Shown here one piece after another: positions 4,805 to 5,148 of a stretch of DNA of 5,148 nt (the stretch's first letter is position 1; every line of letters begins with the position of its first letter). Made by a program: the position numbers and the translations under genes. Location: assembly GCA_050050115.1 (NCBI GenBank), contig JASFUX010000252.1:1-5148 (forward strand), given 5' to 3'. Source of the DNA: JASFUX01 sp050050115 (lineage in GTDB: Bacteria > Pseudomonadota > Alphaproteobacteria > Caulobacterales > Maricaulaceae). A model generated the notes under the pieces. The model saw only the letters and a program-made list of their open reading frames with translations, was not told where the DNA came from and ran no database searches.

Positions 4805-5148
4805 ATGATGAATTGGATCGAGTTTCTGCGCTGGGCGCATGTGATCGGCGCGACGGTGCTGCTCGGCACAGGGTCGGGGATCGCCTTCTTCATGGTGATG
4901 GCGCATTCGACGCGCGATGCAAGGATCATCGCCCACACCGCCGGCGTCGTGGTGATCGCCGACTGGATCTTCACTGCATCGGCGGTCGTCGCTCAGCCGA
5001 TCACAGGTCTTCTGCTTGCCCAGGCGCTCGGCTGGCGGTTGACCGACAGCTGGCTGCTGACGTCGATCGTGCTCTATGTGCTGATCGGCGCCTTCTGGCT
5101 GCCGGTGGTTTGGATTCAGCACCAGATGCGCGATCTGGCGCGCGCGGC
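4805..5148 (+). CDS. DUF2269 family integral membrane protein, N-terminal 114 residues (runs off right edge)
   Basis: A multi-pass inner-membrane protein of unknown function. The visible part begins MMNWIEFLRWAHVIGATVLL and has likely transmembrane helices at about 10-33, 46-63 and 84-104. Family-like motifs are HVIGATVLLGTGSG (12-25), AVVAQPITGLLL (60-71) and GAFWLPVVWIQHQMRDLA (95-112), which resemble DUF2269. His12 and His34 lie at or next to the first membrane helix. Binding of a cofactor is possible but not shown. ATG 4805 and ATG 4808 are adjacent; a GGGGGCGG purine-rich stretch precedes both, and either could be used. The gene starts 14 bp after the SDR-DoxX stop, so co-transcription is likely. 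The frame is open to the window edge and the C-terminus, usually with one more helix, is missing. Confidence 0.85.
   Translation, partial: MMNWIEFLRWAHVIGATVLLGTGSGIAFFMVMAHSTRDARIIAHTAGVVVIADWIFTASAVVAQPITGLLLAQALGWRLTDSWLLTSIVLYVLIGAFWLPVVWIQHQMRDLARA

Noticed and set aside
4667..5122. 151-codon minus-strand frame at the right end
   Set aside because: It overlaps the SDR-DoxX C-terminus and the DUF2269 gene in antisense, and its product is a His/Pro/Arg-rich shadow with no recognisable feature.

Overview
The window looks like chromosome of a GC-rich alphaproteobacterium, probably of the Caulobacterales/Sphingomonadales type. The signs are a small secreted UrcA-family protein (a family found mostly in those orders), a GcvA-like LysR regulator, and strong GC bias at third codon positions. 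This placement is inference; no rRNA or other marker gene is present.

There are two different parts. The left part (1 to about 1914) is the right-hand end of an integrated genetic element. It holds a complete tyrosine-recombinase integrase (519-1697, minus), a probably degraded small ORF (263-437, minus), and the N-terminal 90 codons of an unrecognised coiled-coil-like protein running off the left edge (1-270, minus). The integrase is followed upstream by about 170 bp of non-coding DNA with short repeated motifs. The element stops at a 45-bp 3' fragment of a tRNA gene (1870-1914) running from the anticodon loop to CCA. Its anticodon reads CCT, so the target was tRNA-Arg(CCU). The 5' half of that tRNA is absent here, so the intact gene should lie to the left, at the other end of the element.

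The right part (1915-5148) is more GC-rich and looks like ordinary backbone. A LysR-type regulator (1964-2863, minus) is divergent from urcA (2983-3333, plus). The gap between them is rich in dyad symmetry: several perfect inverted repeats and an 18-bp palindrome. urcA is followed by two hairpins, the second a textbook Rho-independent terminator (3369-3403).

Next comes a probable two-gene operon on the plus strand: an SDR-fold oxidoreductase fused to a DoxX-like membrane domain (3501-4790), then 14 bp later a DUF2269 membrane protein cut by the right edge (4805-5148). Together they suggest a membrane-bound NAD(P)-linked redox module of unknown substrate. No CRISPR array, complete tRNA, rRNA or insertion sequence was found. 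I see no clearly undescribed system; the most informative structures are the tRNA-Arg attachment junction and the LysR/urcA intergenic region.
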